Below are positions 16,866 to 26,238 of a DNA stretch of 64,000 nucleotides, in pieces. This DNA comes from Ruthenibacterium lactatiformans (GTDB lineage: Bacteria; Bacillota; Clostridia; Oscillospirales; Ruminococcaceae). The stretch lies in the NCBI RefSeq assembly GCF_000949455.1, contig NZ_JXXK01000016.1, positions 1 through 64,000 of the forward strand, in the 5' to 3' direction. The position numbers and the translations under genes were made by a program. The notes under the pieces are model-generated. The model did not search any database. It saw only the letters and a list, made by a program, of their open reading frames with translations, and was not told the origin of the DNA. How positions within the stretch are numbered: the stretch's first letter is position 1; each line of letters starts with the position of its first letter.

Positions 16866-19529
16866 TCAGACCTCCGGCGTCGAATCCGACGCCTGCTGCA
16901 TCGTCATCTCGATCCACTGCTGGCGGGTGATGAGCACCTGCCGCGGCTTCGAGCCTTCGTACGGGCCGATGATGTGCAGCTGTTCCATCTCGTCCATGAT
17001 GCGGGCCGCCCGGGCGTAGCCCAGCTTGCAGCGCCGCTGCAAAAGACTTGTAGACGCCTGTCCCGCGTCGATAACGACCTCCACGGCTGTTTTGAGCATC
17101 GGGTCCTGGCTGTCGTCCTCGTCCCCGCTGTCGCCCGCGCCCTTTTCAGGTACCGCGCGCTTGTCCATCTCCTGGATCATCTCCTCGCTGTAATCAGCGG
17201 AAGAGTGCTTTTTGATGAAGTTCAACACGTCGCTGATCTCTTCGTCGCGCACATAAGTCCCCTGGATGCGGACGGGCTTGCTTGCGCCGACAGGCATGAA
17301 CAGCATGTCGCCCATGCCCAGCAGCTTTTCCGCGCCGCCCGCGTCCAGAATGGTGCGGCTGTCGATCTGGCTGCTGACGGCGAAAGCGATGCGGCTGGGG
17401 ATATTGGCCTTGATAAGGCCCGTGATGACGTCCACCGAGGGGCGCTGCGTGGCCACGATAAGGTGCATGCCCGCCGCACGCGCTTTCTGGGCAATGCGGC
17501 AGATATAGTCCTCCACTTCCTTGCCGGCCACCATCATCAGGTCGGCCAGCTCATCGATGACGATGGCGATGTAGGGCAGTTTCTCCATGCCCTCCGTCTC
17601 TGCGGCCATGCGGTTATAGCTCTTGATGTCGCGCACGTTGGTCTCCGCGAACAGGTGGTAACGCTTTTCCATTTCGCCCACGGCCGCGCCAAGCGCGCCC
17701 GCAGCCTTCCGCGGTTCAGTGACGACGGGCATCAGCAGGTGCGGGATGCCGTTATACTCGGCCAGCTCCACCACCTTGGGGTCGATCATAATGAGTTTCA
17801 GATCCTCAGGAGAGGATTTGTACAAAAAGCTCATAACAATGGCGTTGATGCACACGGATTTGCCGCTGCCCGTGCTGCCTGCGATGAGCAGATGCGGCAT
17901 CTTGGTCAGGTCCGCCACCTGGCATGCGCCCGCAATGTCTTTACCCAAGGCCAGCGTAAGCGGCGAAGCGCTTTTGGTGAATACGGGCGATTCCAGAATG
18001 CTGCGGATGCTGACGGATGTGGAGTTGCGGTTGGGCACCTCGATCCCCACGGCCGCCTTGCCCGGGATGGGCGCTTCGATGCGAACGCCCGCCGTAGCAA
18101 GGTTGAGCGCGATGTCATCCGCCAGGCCCGTGATGCGGCTGATCTTTACGCCCGCAAGAGGCTGCAGCTCGTACCGGGTGACAGACGGCCCGCGGCTGAT
18201 ATCCATCATACGCGTCTGTACGCCGAAGCTGGACAGTGTTTTCACCAGCAGATCCGCGTTGTGTGTCAGCTCCTCTTCCACGCCCTTTTCATCCGTGGGC
18301 TGCTGCTTGCGGAAAAGGCTCAGAGGAGGATAAGCGTAGCCCGTCTCGCCTTCGCCCGCGGCGGGCGCTATGGTAAGCTGGTCGTTGGCATCCACCACAA
18401 GCTCCGGCGCGGGGCCCGCCGCCTTTTTCACAAGGCTCGCCAGCGCGTCTTCCGCGCTCTCCTGCACAGGGGGCTCCTGCTGCGGCTGCACGGGCGCGGA
18501 GGCTTCTTCCTCCTGCGGTACAGTGCGGCTGCCCGCCGCGGCGGTGTACCCCCCGGGCGCGGCCGCCGCAGGAGCGGACGGCGCGGGGACGCCCGCGGGC
18601 GCCGCCGTGCGTGGCTGACGCGGTTTGCCGGGATACATGCCGAAGGTCCCGCCGGGACCAATGATAGGCTTCTCGTCCTCTTTCAGTTCAGTACTGCTGA
18701 CAGCCTCGCCGCCAATGTCGATATCAATGGCCGCACGGCGTTTGCGTCCGCTGCGCGCGGCTTCGTAGGCCGCTGCATCCATGTCGAAGGGCGGGACATC
18801 GTCCCCGGCGGGCAGCGGATGCCGCCGCGCTTCTTCCTCAGCCGCAAGGCGGGCCTGCTCGGCCTCCTGTGCGCGCGCTTCGCGCAGCTGGGCACGTGCA
18901 TCGGCGCGCCGGTCCATGGAATCCTTCATGCGGCCCGCATGGCCGGAGAAGAAGTACCAGATATCCGCAGGCGTGACGCCTGTGAACAGCATCAGACCCA
19001 TCAGCATGAAGATTACAATGAGGATATTTGCCCCCGGGCGGCCGCACAGCAGCAGCAGCGTCCAGCCGAACACCGCGCCCAGCATGCCGCCGCCGAGCCC
19101 CCATTCCGACGCGCCGGTGCTGCGCAGCACCGCCATGCCCTCCCAGAAGCCCAGGCCCGTGAGGTCTGTTTTTGAAAAAATAAGGAACGTGCCGCACACC
19201 AGCATCAGCACCAGAAGCGCCTTTGCCAGCTTGCCTTTCACCGGGCGCTCACAGGCCACCAATACGGCAATGTATAAAAGCATAGGCGCCAGCACATAAC
19301 TGCCCACGCCGAACACGCCGAACAGGATGTTCGTGCGCACCCAGTTCCACACCGACGCGCCCGGGACCACGATCAGCGCGAACACCAGCACGCCGATGCC
19401 AAACAGCAGTATGCTCCACCTGGCGTTCATATCGGGCTTCGGCTTCGCACGCCGCCTGCCCCCGCGCTGGCCGGAGCCGCGCGTATTCGTCTTTGTATTT
19501 GTTTTTCTTGCCCTGTTTGTCGATGCCAT
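16866..19529 (-). CDS. ftsK: DNA translocase FtsK/SpoIIIE
   Basis: An 887-residue septal DNA pump. The basic N-terminus leads into four membrane helices (residues ~30-165). A proline/alanine-rich linker runs to about residue 400. The motor domain has Walker A GSTGSGKS and Walker B IAIVIDELADLMM, with the ATQRPSVDVITGLIKANIPSRIAF block. The C-terminal winged-helix gamma domain (LLQRRCKLGYARAARIMDEME) reads oriented DNA sequences. ATG 19529 is chosen because MASTNRARK opens the conserved basic tail; the ribosome site (AGGGG) is distant and weak. In a spore former it may serve both division and forespore chromosome packing. Confidence 0.94.
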   Translation of the reverse strand: MASTNRARKTNTKTNTRGSGQRGGRRRAKPKPDMNARWSILLFGIGVLVFALIVVPGASVWNWVRTNILFGVFGVGSYVLAPMLLYIAVLVACERPVKGKLAKALLVLMLVCGTFLIFSKTDLTGLGFWEGMAVLRSTGASEWGLGGGMLGAVFGWTLLLLCGRPGANILIVIFMLMGLMLFTGVTPADIWYFFSGHAGRMKDSMDRRADARAQLREARAQEAEQARLAAEEEARRHPLPAGDDVPPFDMDAAAYEAARSGRKRRAAIDIDIGGEAVSSTELKEDEKPIIGPGGTFGMYPGKPRQPRTAAPAGVPAPSAPAAAAPGGYTAAAGSRTVPQEEEASAPVQPQQEPPVQESAEDALASLVKKAAGPAPELVVDANDQLTIAPAAGEGETGYAYPPLSLFRKQQPTDEKGVEEELTHNADLLVKTLSSFGVQTRMMDISRGPSVTRYELQPLAGVKISRITGLADDIALNLATAGVRIEAPIPGKAAVGIEVPNRNSTSVSIRSILESPVFTKSASPLTLALGKDIAGACQVADLTKMPHLLIAGSTGSGKSVCINAIVMSFLYKSSPEDLKLIMIDPKVVELAEYNGIPHLLMPVVTEPRKAAGALGAAVGEMEKRYHLFAETNVRDIKSYNRMAAETEGMEKLPYIAIVIDELADLMMVAGKEVEDYICRIAQKARAAGMHLIVATQRPSVDVITGLIKANIPSRIAFAVSSQIDSRTILDAGGAEKLLGMGDMLFMPVGASKPVRIQGTYVRDEEISDVLNFIKKHSSADYSEEMIQEMDKRAVPEKGAGDSGDEDDSQDPMLKTAVEVVIDAGQASTSLLQRRCKLGYARAARIMDEMEQLHIIGPYEGSKPRQVLITRQQWIEMTMQQASDSTPEV

Positions 19530-19736
19530 AGCTTGTCCGATACCCCTGTATGTACCCGGCGCGGCCCAAACGCCCCGCCGGATGGATTTTTTCATGCGCC
19601 GCACGCATGGCTTTTGCGCATTTTTGCACACTGATACTTGTACATTGTACCACCAAACGCTCCGCTTGTACAGTTGGAACCGTTGCGGCTGCATGCTTTT
19701 GCACGCCCTTGCGGCAGGCCCGCACGGGTCTTGGCA

Positions 19737-20531
19737 TCATTTCCCGGCACTGTGCGCGCGCGGCGCACGGCGCGGCTTTCCTCCGGCTTTCCGCTGCTCC
19801 GGCGCGCCGTCGCGCGGGGCTTCGATGGCGCGGTACAAATAATGCAGCGCGTCGCCCAAACCGCCCAGCTCATCGATGAGGCCTTCCGCCACAGCTGTTT
19901 CTCCATCCACCACGCTGCCCATGTCCATCACCAGCTCACCCGTGTGCATCATCAATTCGGTGAAACGCGTCTCGCTGATATGGGAATGGCCCGCCACAAA
20001 GCCCGTAATGCGCTGCTGCATCTGCTCGAAATAGCGCATGGTCTGGGGCACCCCCAGCACCAGGCCCGAGTGACGCACCGGGTGCACCGTCATGGTGGCC
20101 GTGGGCACGATGAAGCTGCGCCGTGCCGATACAGCAAGCGGAATGCCGATGGAATGCCCGCCGCCCAGCACCAGCGTGGCGCTGGGCTTCGTGATGCCGC
20201 TGATGAGCTCCGCCAGCGCCAGGCCCGCCTCCACATCGCCGCCCACCGTGTTCAGGATGACGAGCAGCCCCTCCACTTCCGGGTCTTCTTCAATGGAAAC
20301 GAGCTGTGGAATGACATGCTCGTACTTGGTGGTCTTTTGCGTCTGAGGCGCGATGGAATGTCCCTCGATCTGCCCGATGACCGTCAGGCAATGGATGGCA
20401 TGCCTTCCCTTTGTGCGCAGCACAGAGCCTGTCTCCAGTATATAATCCTTTTCAAAGCGTGCTTTGTCGGTTTCCGCCTCTGTTTCCTCGCTGTCCTGCG
20501 GCTGCGCTTTTGTTTTCGTATCGCTGTTCAT
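19737..20531 (-). CDS. TepA-like ClpP-fold serine protease
   Basis: A 264-residue cytosolic protein of the ClpP/crotonase fold, like the B. subtilis translocation-enhancing protein TepA (YmfB), whose gene also neighbours ftsK/spoIIIE. GLLVILNTVGGDVEAGLA, LGGGHSIGIPLA (candidate nucleophile serine) and MTVHPVRHSG (candidate histidine) mark the active site. The first ~30 residues are acidic and low in complexity, the tail basic. The start at 20531 follows GCGGGAGA. The physiological substrate is unknown. Confidence 0.85.
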   Translation of the reverse strand: MNSDTKTKAQPQDSEETEAETDKARFEKDYILETGSVLRTKGRHAIHCLTVIGQIEGHSIAPQTQKTTKYEHVIPQLVSIEEDPEVEGLLVILNTVGGDVEAGLALAELISGITKPSATLVLGGGHSIGIPLAVSARRSFIVPTATMTVHPVRHSGLVLGVPQTMRYFEQMQQRITGFVAGHSHISETRFTELMMHTGELVMDMGSVVDGETAVAEGLIDELGGLGDALHYLYRAIEAPRDGAPEQRKAGGKPRRAPRAHSAGK

Positions 20532-20665
20532 GGTCTCCCGCCTTTCGCTTTTTCCCTTATGTTTCCCTGCCGCGCCGTGTTTTATCGCCTTTCCGCGCAA
20601 AAATAGTAATGCATTTTATTTTTGCCTTACACGGTGCGGCGCACCCGTTTTTCACAGCCGTTTCA

Positions 20666-20694
20666 TTGACAATAACTTATCAAACAGGTATTAT
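20666..20694 (+). promoter_or_regulatory. Sigma-A promoter of the acn-icd-rex-tdk cluster
   Basis: A perfect TTGACA (20666-20671), a 17-bp spacer and TATTAT (20689-20694) lie about 80 bp before acn. No further promoter or terminator was seen before tdk, so this probably drives all four genes. Confidence 0.75.
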
Positions 20695-20773
20695 AAATAA
20701 GTATATAACCATACTGTGCATATGCGCCCGCGCGGCGGGCGGCAGCGCAGGAAAACTGGAGAGGGGTTTTGGA

Positions 20774-22705
20774 ATGGGACAGACCATCGCACAGAAGATC
20801 ATCGCCGCACACCTCGTTGACGGCAAAATGGAGCCGGGCTGCGAGGTGGGCCTGCGCATCGACCAGACACTCACACAGGACGCCACGGGCACCATGGCAT
20901 ATCTGGAATATGAGGCCATGGGGATCCCCCGTGTGCGCACGGAGCTTTCCGTCGCTTATATCGACCACAACACGCTGCAAAGCGGCTTTATGAACGCCGA
21001 CGACCACCGTTTCATCCGCACCATCGCCAAAAAGATCGGCGTGCGCTACTCCCGCCCGGGCAACGGCATCTGCCATCAGGTGCATCTGGAACGCTTCGCC
21101 AAACCCGGCAAAACGCTCATCGGCTCCGACAGCCACACGCCTACGGCGGGCGGCATCGGTAGCCTTGCCATGGGTGCGGGCGGTCTGGACGTGGCCGTGG
21201 CCATGGGCGGCGGCGCGTATTATATCCCCTATCCAAAAGCGACGCTGGTAAAGCTTTCCGGCGCGCTGCGCCCCATGGTGAGCGCCAAGGACGTCATCCT
21301 TGAGGTGCTGCGTGTGATGAGCGTAAAGGGCGGTGTGGGCAAAATCGTGGAATACGGCGGCGAGGGCGTAAAAAACCTGACGGTGCCCCAGCGCGCCACC
21401 ATCACCAATATGGGCGCGGAGTTGGGCGCTACAACCTCCATTTTTCCAAGCGACGAAGTCACCCATGCCTTTCTGAAGGCGCAGGGGCGCGAAGAGGATT
21501 ATATGCCGCTGGCCGCCGACGCGGACGCCGTGTACGACGAGGTCATTGAGATCGACCTTTCCGCGCTGGAGCCTCTGGCCGCGTGCCCGCACAGCCCGGA
21601 CAATGTGAAGCCCGTGCGCAGCCTTTCCATGACGAAGGTAGACCAGGTGTGCATCGGCAGCTGCACCAACTCCAGCTATGCGGATCTGATGACCGTGGCC
21701 GAGATCCTGAAGGGCAAAACGGTATCTCCCGAAGTGAGCCTTGCCATTGCGCCGGGCAGCCGCCAGGTGCTGGCAATGCTGAGCGCGAACGGTGCGCTCA
21801 CCGCCCTGCTGGACGCGGGCGCGCGCATTCTGGAAAGCGCCTGCGGCCCCTGCATCGGCATGGGCCAAAGCCCCAACTCCGCGGGCGTTTCCCTGCGCAC
21901 GTTCAACCGCAACTTCGAGGGCCGCAGCGGAACGCGGGACGCCGGCGTATACCTTGTAAGCCCTGAAACGGCGGCTGTGAGCTGCCTGACGGGGTATATC
22001 ACCGACCCCACCTCCGTGCCTGCGGCCGCGCCCGTCGCCATGCCGGAGGCCTTTCCCATCAACGACAACATGGTGGATCTGCCCGCCTCTGAGGACGAAT
22101 ATGAAAGCGTCGAGGTGCTGCGCGGGCCGAATATCAAGCCCCTGCCCGTGGCGCAGCCTCTGACAGACACAATGGAGCTGCCCTGCCTGCTGAAGGTGGG
22201 CGACAATATCACCACGGACCATATCATGCCCGCCGGCAGCAAGATCCTGCCTTACCGCAGCAATATCCCGCATCTGGCAAACTACTGCTTTGAAGTGTGC
22301 GACCCCGAATTCCCCGCGCGCGCCATGGCGGCAGAGGGCGGCTTTATCGTGGGAGGCGCCAACTATGGCCAGGGCTCCAGCCGTGAGCACGCGGCGCTGG
22401 TGCCGCTGTATCTGGGCATCCGCGCGGTCGTCACCGTCAGCTTTGCGCGCATCCATAAGGCGAACCTGGTGAACGCGGGCATCCTGCCGCTGGAATTCGA
22501 GAATGCCGCAGATTATGAAAAGATCTCCCTGGGAGACACGCTGGAGCTTTCCGGCGTGATCGCGGGCATCGAAAACGGCGCGGTAACGCTGACGAACAAG
22601 ACCACGGGCTGCGTCATCCCCCTGCGCTGCGACATCAGCGCGCGCCAGGCGCAAATCATCCGCGCGGGAGGCCTTTTGAACTACACCCGCGAAAAAAACC
22701 GGTAA
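20774..22705 (+). CDS. Aconitate hydratase (short, ~640-residue type)
   Basis: A 643-residue aconitase interconverting citrate and isocitrate. Cluster ligands are in IGSCTNSSYADL and ACGPCIGMG (about residues 298 and 358). The swivel domain has KVGDNITTDHIMPAG and NYGQGSSREHAAL. It is shorter than AcnA (~890) and matches the compact clostridial form. ATG 20774 follows GGAGAGGGG; the frame stays open far upstream, but that includes the promoter. It leads the icd-rex-tdk cluster. No citrate synthase is in the window. Confidence 0.93.
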   Translation: MGQTIAQKIIAAHLVDGKMEPGCEVGLRIDQTLTQDATGTMAYLEYEAMGIPRVRTELSVAYIDHNTLQSGFMNADDHRFIRTIAKKIGVRYSRPGNGICHQVHLERFAKPGKTLIGSDSHTPTAGGIGSLAMGAGGLDVAVAMGGGAYYIPYPKATLVKLSGALRPMVSAKDVILEVLRVMSVKGGVGKIVEYGGEGVKNLTVPQRATITNMGAELGATTSIFPSDEVTHAFLKAQGREEDYMPLAADADAVYDEVIEIDLSALEPLAACPHSPDNVKPVRSLSMTKVDQVCIGSCTNSSYADLMTVAEILKGKTVSPEVSLAIAPGSRQVLAMLSANGALTALLDAGARILESACGPCIGMGQSPNSAGVSLRTFNRNFEGRSGTRDAGVYLVSPETAAVSCLTGYITDPTSVPAAAPVAMPEAFPINDNMVDLPASEDEYESVEVLRGPNIKPLPVAQPLTDTMELPCLLKVGDNITTDHIMPAGSKILPYRSNIPHLANYCFEVCDPEFPARAMAAEGGFIVGGANYGQGSSREHAALVPLYLGIRAVVTVSFARIHKANLVNAGILPLEFENAADYEKISLGDTLELSGVIAGIENGAVTLTNKTTGCVIPLRCDISARQAQIIRAGGLLNYTREKNR

Positions 22706-22783
22706 ACACCGGCATTTCCGCGCCGCACCGCCTTTCGCGGCATGCGCGGCGGCAAAAAATAAACGACAACGGAGGCACGCAAA

Positions 22784-23941
22784 TTGGAAAACATCACTGC
22801 TGCAAAAGAAAAATTCGGCGCGCTGATCGAGGCGCAGAAAAAACGGGTGGCCGCCATGCGGGCACAGGGAGATTTTGTGGATTACGCGGCACTGCCGCAG
22901 ATCGTCATCGGCGTATGCGGCGGCGACGGCATCGGCCCGACCATTACGCATGAGGCCGAGCGCGTGCTGCGCTTCCTTTTAAAGGACGAGGTAGAAAAGG
23001 GCAAGGTGACGTTCAAAGAGATCGACGGCCTGACCATCGAGAACCGCGCCGCCCACATGAAAGCCATCCCCGACGACGTGCTGGCCGAACTGAAGGCCTG
23101 CCACGTCATCCTGAAAGGGCCTACCACCACCCCCCGCGCAGGCGACGAATGGCCCAACATCGAAAGCGCCAACGTTGCCATGCGCAAGGAGCTGGATCTG
23201 TTCGCCAACGTACGGCCCGTGAAGGTGCCCGAGGAAGGCATCGACTGGACGTTCTTCCGTGAGAACACTGAGGGCGCGTACACCCTGGGCAGCTGCGGCT
23301 TCGAGACCGAGGACGGCATCTCTGTGGATTTCACCATCACTACCACTGACGGCACGCAGCGCATTGCAGAGCTTGCGTATGATTTTGCCAGGAAAAACCA
23401 CAAAACCCGCGTGTCCATCGTTACCAAAGCCAACATCATCAAGGCCACGGACGGCAAGTTTTTGAAGCTCTGCCAGGCCGTGGGGGAAAAATACCCTGAA
23501 ATCACCACGGACGACTGGTATATCGACATCATGACGGCCAAGCTGGTGGACAAAAAGCGCCGCACCGATTTTCAGGTGTTCGTGCTGCCCAACCTGTACG
23601 GCGACATCATCACTGACGAAGCGGCCGAATTCCAGGGCGGCGTAGGCACGGCGGGCAGCGGCAACATCGGCAAGCGCTACGCCATGTTTGAGGCCATTCA
23701 CGGCTCGGCGCCGCGCATGGTGAAGGAGGGACGCGCCCAGTATGCGGACCCGTGCAGCATGCTGCGCGCCAGCGTGATGCTGCTGTCCCACATCGGCTAC
23801 CAGGCCCAGGCGGACAAACTCACCGCCGCGCTGGACAAATGCATGTTCACGGAAAAGGCGCTCACCGTCACGGGCCGCGACACCGGCTGCACCTGCACCG
23901 AGTTCGGCGATTACGTGATGCGCACCATCGAGACCCTTTAA
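22784..23941 (+). CDS. icd: Isocitrate dehydrogenase (isocitrate/isopropylmalate family)
   Basis: A 385-residue decapping dehydrogenase of the isocitrate/isopropylmalate family, oxidatively decarboxylating isocitrate to 2-oxoglutarate. IGVCGGDGIGPTI opens the fold. FANVRPVKVPEEGIDWTFFRENTEGAY contacts substrate. NLYGDIITDEAAEFQGGVG carries metal-binding aspartates, and FEAIHGSAP is conserved. The TTG start at 22784 has GGAGG 8 bp upstream. It lies 78 bp after acn, so citrate to 2-oxoglutarate is encoded as a unit, likely for glutamate supply. Cofactor preference was not decided. Confidence 0.92.
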   Translation: MENITAAKEKFGALIEAQKKRVAAMRAQGDFVDYAALPQIVIGVCGGDGIGPTITHEAERVLRFLLKDEVEKGKVTFKEIDGLTIENRAAHMKAIPDDVLAELKACHVILKGPTTTPRAGDEWPNIESANVAMRKELDLFANVRPVKVPEEGIDWTFFRENTEGAYTLGSCGFETEDGISVDFTITTTDGTQRIAELAYDFARKNHKTRVSIVTKANIIKATDGKFLKLCQAVGEKYPEITTDDWYIDIMTAKLVDKKRRTDFQVFVLPNLYGDIITDEAAEFQGGVGTAGSGNIGKRYAMFEAIHGSAPRMVKEGRAQYADPCSMLRASVMLLSHIGYQAQADKLTAALDKCMFTEKALTVTGRDTGCTCTEFGDYVMRTIETL

Positions 23942-23969
23942 TTTAGACGAAAAGAAGTTGGTGAAGACA

Positions 23970-24611
23970 ATGGCGGCGCAAAACCAGAATAAAGTCTCCC
24001 TTCCCGTCATCAAGCGGCTGCCGAAATACTACCGCTATATTTCGGACATGCACAACAACGGCATCGTGAAGGTGTCTTCCAGTGAGCTTGCCCGAATGAT
24101 GGGCACCACAGCCTCACAGGTCCGGCAGGATTTCAACTGCTTCGGCGGTTTCGGCCAACAGGGCATCGGCTACCATGTGGATGTGCTGCTCAGCGAGATA
24201 TCCAAGCTGCTGTTCAGTGAAAAGAATCTCAACGCAGTGCTCATCGGTACAGGCCGTCTGGGCCGCGCCATATCCGGCTATCTTTCCGCCGAGGCCCGGG
24301 GCTATCACCTGATGGCCGCATTCGACAAAAGCCCGGACGAGATCGGCCGGGAGCTGCAGTGCGGCGTGATGGTGCAGGACGTGGCCGAACTGGCCGCTTT
24401 CTGCGCCGCACACCACCCGGACGTAGCGGTGCTTTGCATCCCGCGCGCGGGCGCGAAGGCCGTAGCCCCCACGCTGGTGGAGGCCGGTGTAAAGGGCTAC
24501 TGGAACTTCAGCCACTACGACCTCTCGGTGGACTACGAGGGTATCACGGTGGAGAACGTCCACCTGGGTGACAGCCTGATGAGCCTGGGCTACCGTGTGC
24601 GCAACGATTAA
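23970..24611 (+). CDS. rex: Redox-sensing transcriptional repressor Rex
   Basis: A 213-residue NADH-responsive repressor. The N-terminal winged helix contains SSELARMMGTTASQVRQDFNCFGGFGQQGIGY. The Rossmann domain has VLIGTGRLGRAI. Near the C-terminus the domain-swap helix ends SLMSLGYRVRND. The start is uncertain: TTG 23958 and GTG 23961 are in frame, and ATG 23970 is chosen as the only ATG, with a weak GGTGAAG ahead. It sits directly behind acn and icd, 28 bp after the latter, suggesting NADH balance and 2-oxoglutarate synthesis are co-expressed. No clear Rex box was found in the window. Confidence 0.94.
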   Translation: MAAQNQNKVSLPVIKRLPKYYRYISDMHNNGIVKVSSSELARMMGTTASQVRQDFNCFGGFGQQGIGYHVDVLLSEISKLLFSEKNLNAVLIGTGRLGRAISGYLSAEARGYHLMAAFDKSPDEIGRELQCGVMVQDVAELAAFCAAHHPDVAVLCIPRAGAKAVAPTLVEAGVKGYWNFSHYDLSVDYEGITVENVHLGDSLMSLGYRVRND

Positions 24612-24639
24612 AACGACAGGATAGGGACGGTCTTACCAA

Positions 24640-25278
24640 ATGGCAAAGCTATATTTCCGATACGGCGCCATGAACAGCGGCAAGAGCACCGCGCTGATGC
24701 AGGTAGCCTACAACTACGAAGAGCGCGGCATGCGCGTGCTTATCATGAAGCCCTCCATAGATACCAAAGGCGGCGAAAAGCTGATGTCCCGCCTGGGTGT
24801 GGAGCGGCGTGTTGACATCGCGGTGCGGCCGGATATGGACCCGTTGGCGCTGGTGCGCGCGGATATTGCAAAAAACGGGCCTCTTGCCTGCGTTCTGACG
24901 GACGAAAGCCAGTTTTTCACGTCATGGCAGGCCGAACAGCTTTTCATGGTGACTGTAGCGCTGAACGTGCCGGTCATCTGCTACGGCCTGCGGGCGGATT
25001 TTTCCCTGCAGGGTTTTCCCGGTTCCACCCGTCTGCTGGAGCTTGCCCACAACATCGAAGAGATGAAAACCATCTGCCAGTGCGGGCGCAAGGCAATGTT
25101 CAACGGCCGCAAGGTAAATGGAAAATTTGTGTTTGAAGGCGCACAGGTGGCCATTGACATGGAAAACAATGTGCAGTACGAATCGCTGTGTCCCCAGTGC
25201 TATTTCCGCGAACGGGACAAGTTTTTTGCAGAAAAGGCGGCGGAGGCGGCACAGGAACCCGGCGCAGACGCGCCGTGA
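24640..25278 (+). CDS. tdk: Thymidine kinase
   Basis: A 212-residue type II thymidine kinase salvaging thymidine to dTMP. Walker A is GAMNSGKST (residues 9-17) and TDESQFFTSWQAEQL is the DExQF active-site segment. A zinc site is formed by CQCGRKAM and CPQCYFRER. The lasso loop and YGLRADFSLQGFPGS are typical. It is 28 bp downstream of rex and ends at a strong terminator. The C-terminal ~20 residues are a variable alanine/glutamate tail. Confidence 0.95.
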   Translation: MAKLYFRYGAMNSGKSTALMQVAYNYEERGMRVLIMKPSIDTKGGEKLMSRLGVERRVDIAVRPDMDPLALVRADIAKNGPLACVLTDESQFFTSWQAEQLFMVTVALNVPVICYGLRADFSLQGFPGSTRLLELAHNIEEMKTICQCGRKAMFNGRKVNGKFVFEGAQVAIDMENNVQYESLCPQCYFRERDKFFAEKAAEAAQEPGADAP

Positions 25279-25311
25279 TGCAGCATATTTCACGCGTATA
25301 TAAGTCATGAT

Positions 25312-25365
25312 AAAGGCCTCGCTCTGATAAACGGCATGTGACCGTTCATCAGGGCGAGGCCTTTT
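25312..25365 (+). terminator. Intrinsic terminator of the acn-icd-rex-tdk cluster
   Basis: A perfect 17-bp stem starting AAAGGCCTCGC with a 19-nt loop and TTTTCT, 33 bp after tdk. Confidence 0.88.
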
Positions 25366-25388
25366 CTATGCCGAACACTCGATTTGTT

Positions 25389-26132
25389 TCATTCACCCGC
25401 GAATCGGTCACCGTGCAGCTTTCCCATAAGCGTATAATAATCATGCATAAAATATTCGTGGATCCAAAAAAATTCTTCGCGCACAGAATTGTCCTCTAGC
25501 AGACAGTTTCTTTCCAGCAAGGATATATATCTTTTTTGCAGCTCAAACTCGGCGTCTGTCGAAGCGCTTTTTTTCTGAAGCTGTTCCCGCAAGCTTTTTA
25601 GTTCCGCCAAAAGTTCCTGTGTATATGTCGGCTCCCTCTTCGGCGGATGTGCGTCATAATATCTTTTGTAATCTCTTATAATCACATCCGCCAAAGCCAG
25701 CCCATTTGAAAAAACACCAGATAACTCGTGGCCCGGAGTAAGCCCCCTACTGGTTATCCAGCCTGTCCCAGTTTCGATCCGCCAACCGTCATCGGCTCGC
25801 TTTATAAAATACTTTGCGCTGAACAGTATCCATGCGCCTTGATTCGGATATCCGCATTTTTCTAATTCATACTGCGAAACGACATGTGGCAAGCGTTTAT
25901 GAAGTAAAAACTCCAGAGTACTGGACAATTTAATGTATGAGAGCGTTCCTTTAGAAAGCCACATAAGAAAATTATTATCTATATGCCCGAGTATCGTTAT
26001 TTCTTTTGCCTCATTGATAAAAAGTTTCAGTGTATAGTCTTCATCGCTCAGCTTATATCTCGGAAAAGCACGCGGTAGGTTTGCAGCTATATTGGGGTAC
26101 ATAAAATTTTCCAGCAGCAATTCATATATCAT
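25389..26132 (-). CDS. Protein of unknown function, AT-rich gene
   Basis: A 247-residue protein not recognised as any family. It has no signal peptide or membrane segment. Residues ~165-215 are charged and likely helical or coiled (ELLAELKSLREQLQKKSASTDAEFELQKRY). The DNA is visibly more AT-rich than its neighbours and uses codons such as ATA and TTA that they avoid, which suggests recent transfer. It stands alone between the tdk terminator and an MFS gene. The open frame and plausible composition support a real gene. Confidence 0.6.
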   Translation of the reverse strand: MIYELLLENFMYPNIAANLPRAFPRYKLSDEDYTLKLFINEAKEITILGHIDNNFLMWLSKGTLSYIKLSSTLEFLLHKRLPHVVSQYELEKCGYPNQGAWILFSAKYFIKRADDGWRIETGTGWITSRGLTPGHELSGVFSNGLALADVIIRDYKRYYDAHPPKREPTYTQELLAELKSLREQLQKKSASTDAEFELQKRYISLLERNCLLEDNSVREEFFWIHEYFMHDYYTLMGKLHGDRFAGE

Positions 26133-26238
26133 GTCTCTTTCACTCTCTTTCCCAACAAACGCTCCGCTCTTATATGAAAGTCTTTATAGGCATTATAGCA
26201 CAGTGTCGGCGGCCTGTCACCCAGGCCCGCAGTATACG

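Noticed and set aside
20411..20773. N-terminal extension of aconitase to 20411
   Set aside because: The stretch overlaps tepA and contains the promoter at 20666-20694; the ribosome site favours ATG 20774.
20663..22951. 762-codon minus-strand frame opposite aconitase
   Set aside because: Mirror of a conserved gene, low-complexity product, no ribosome site.
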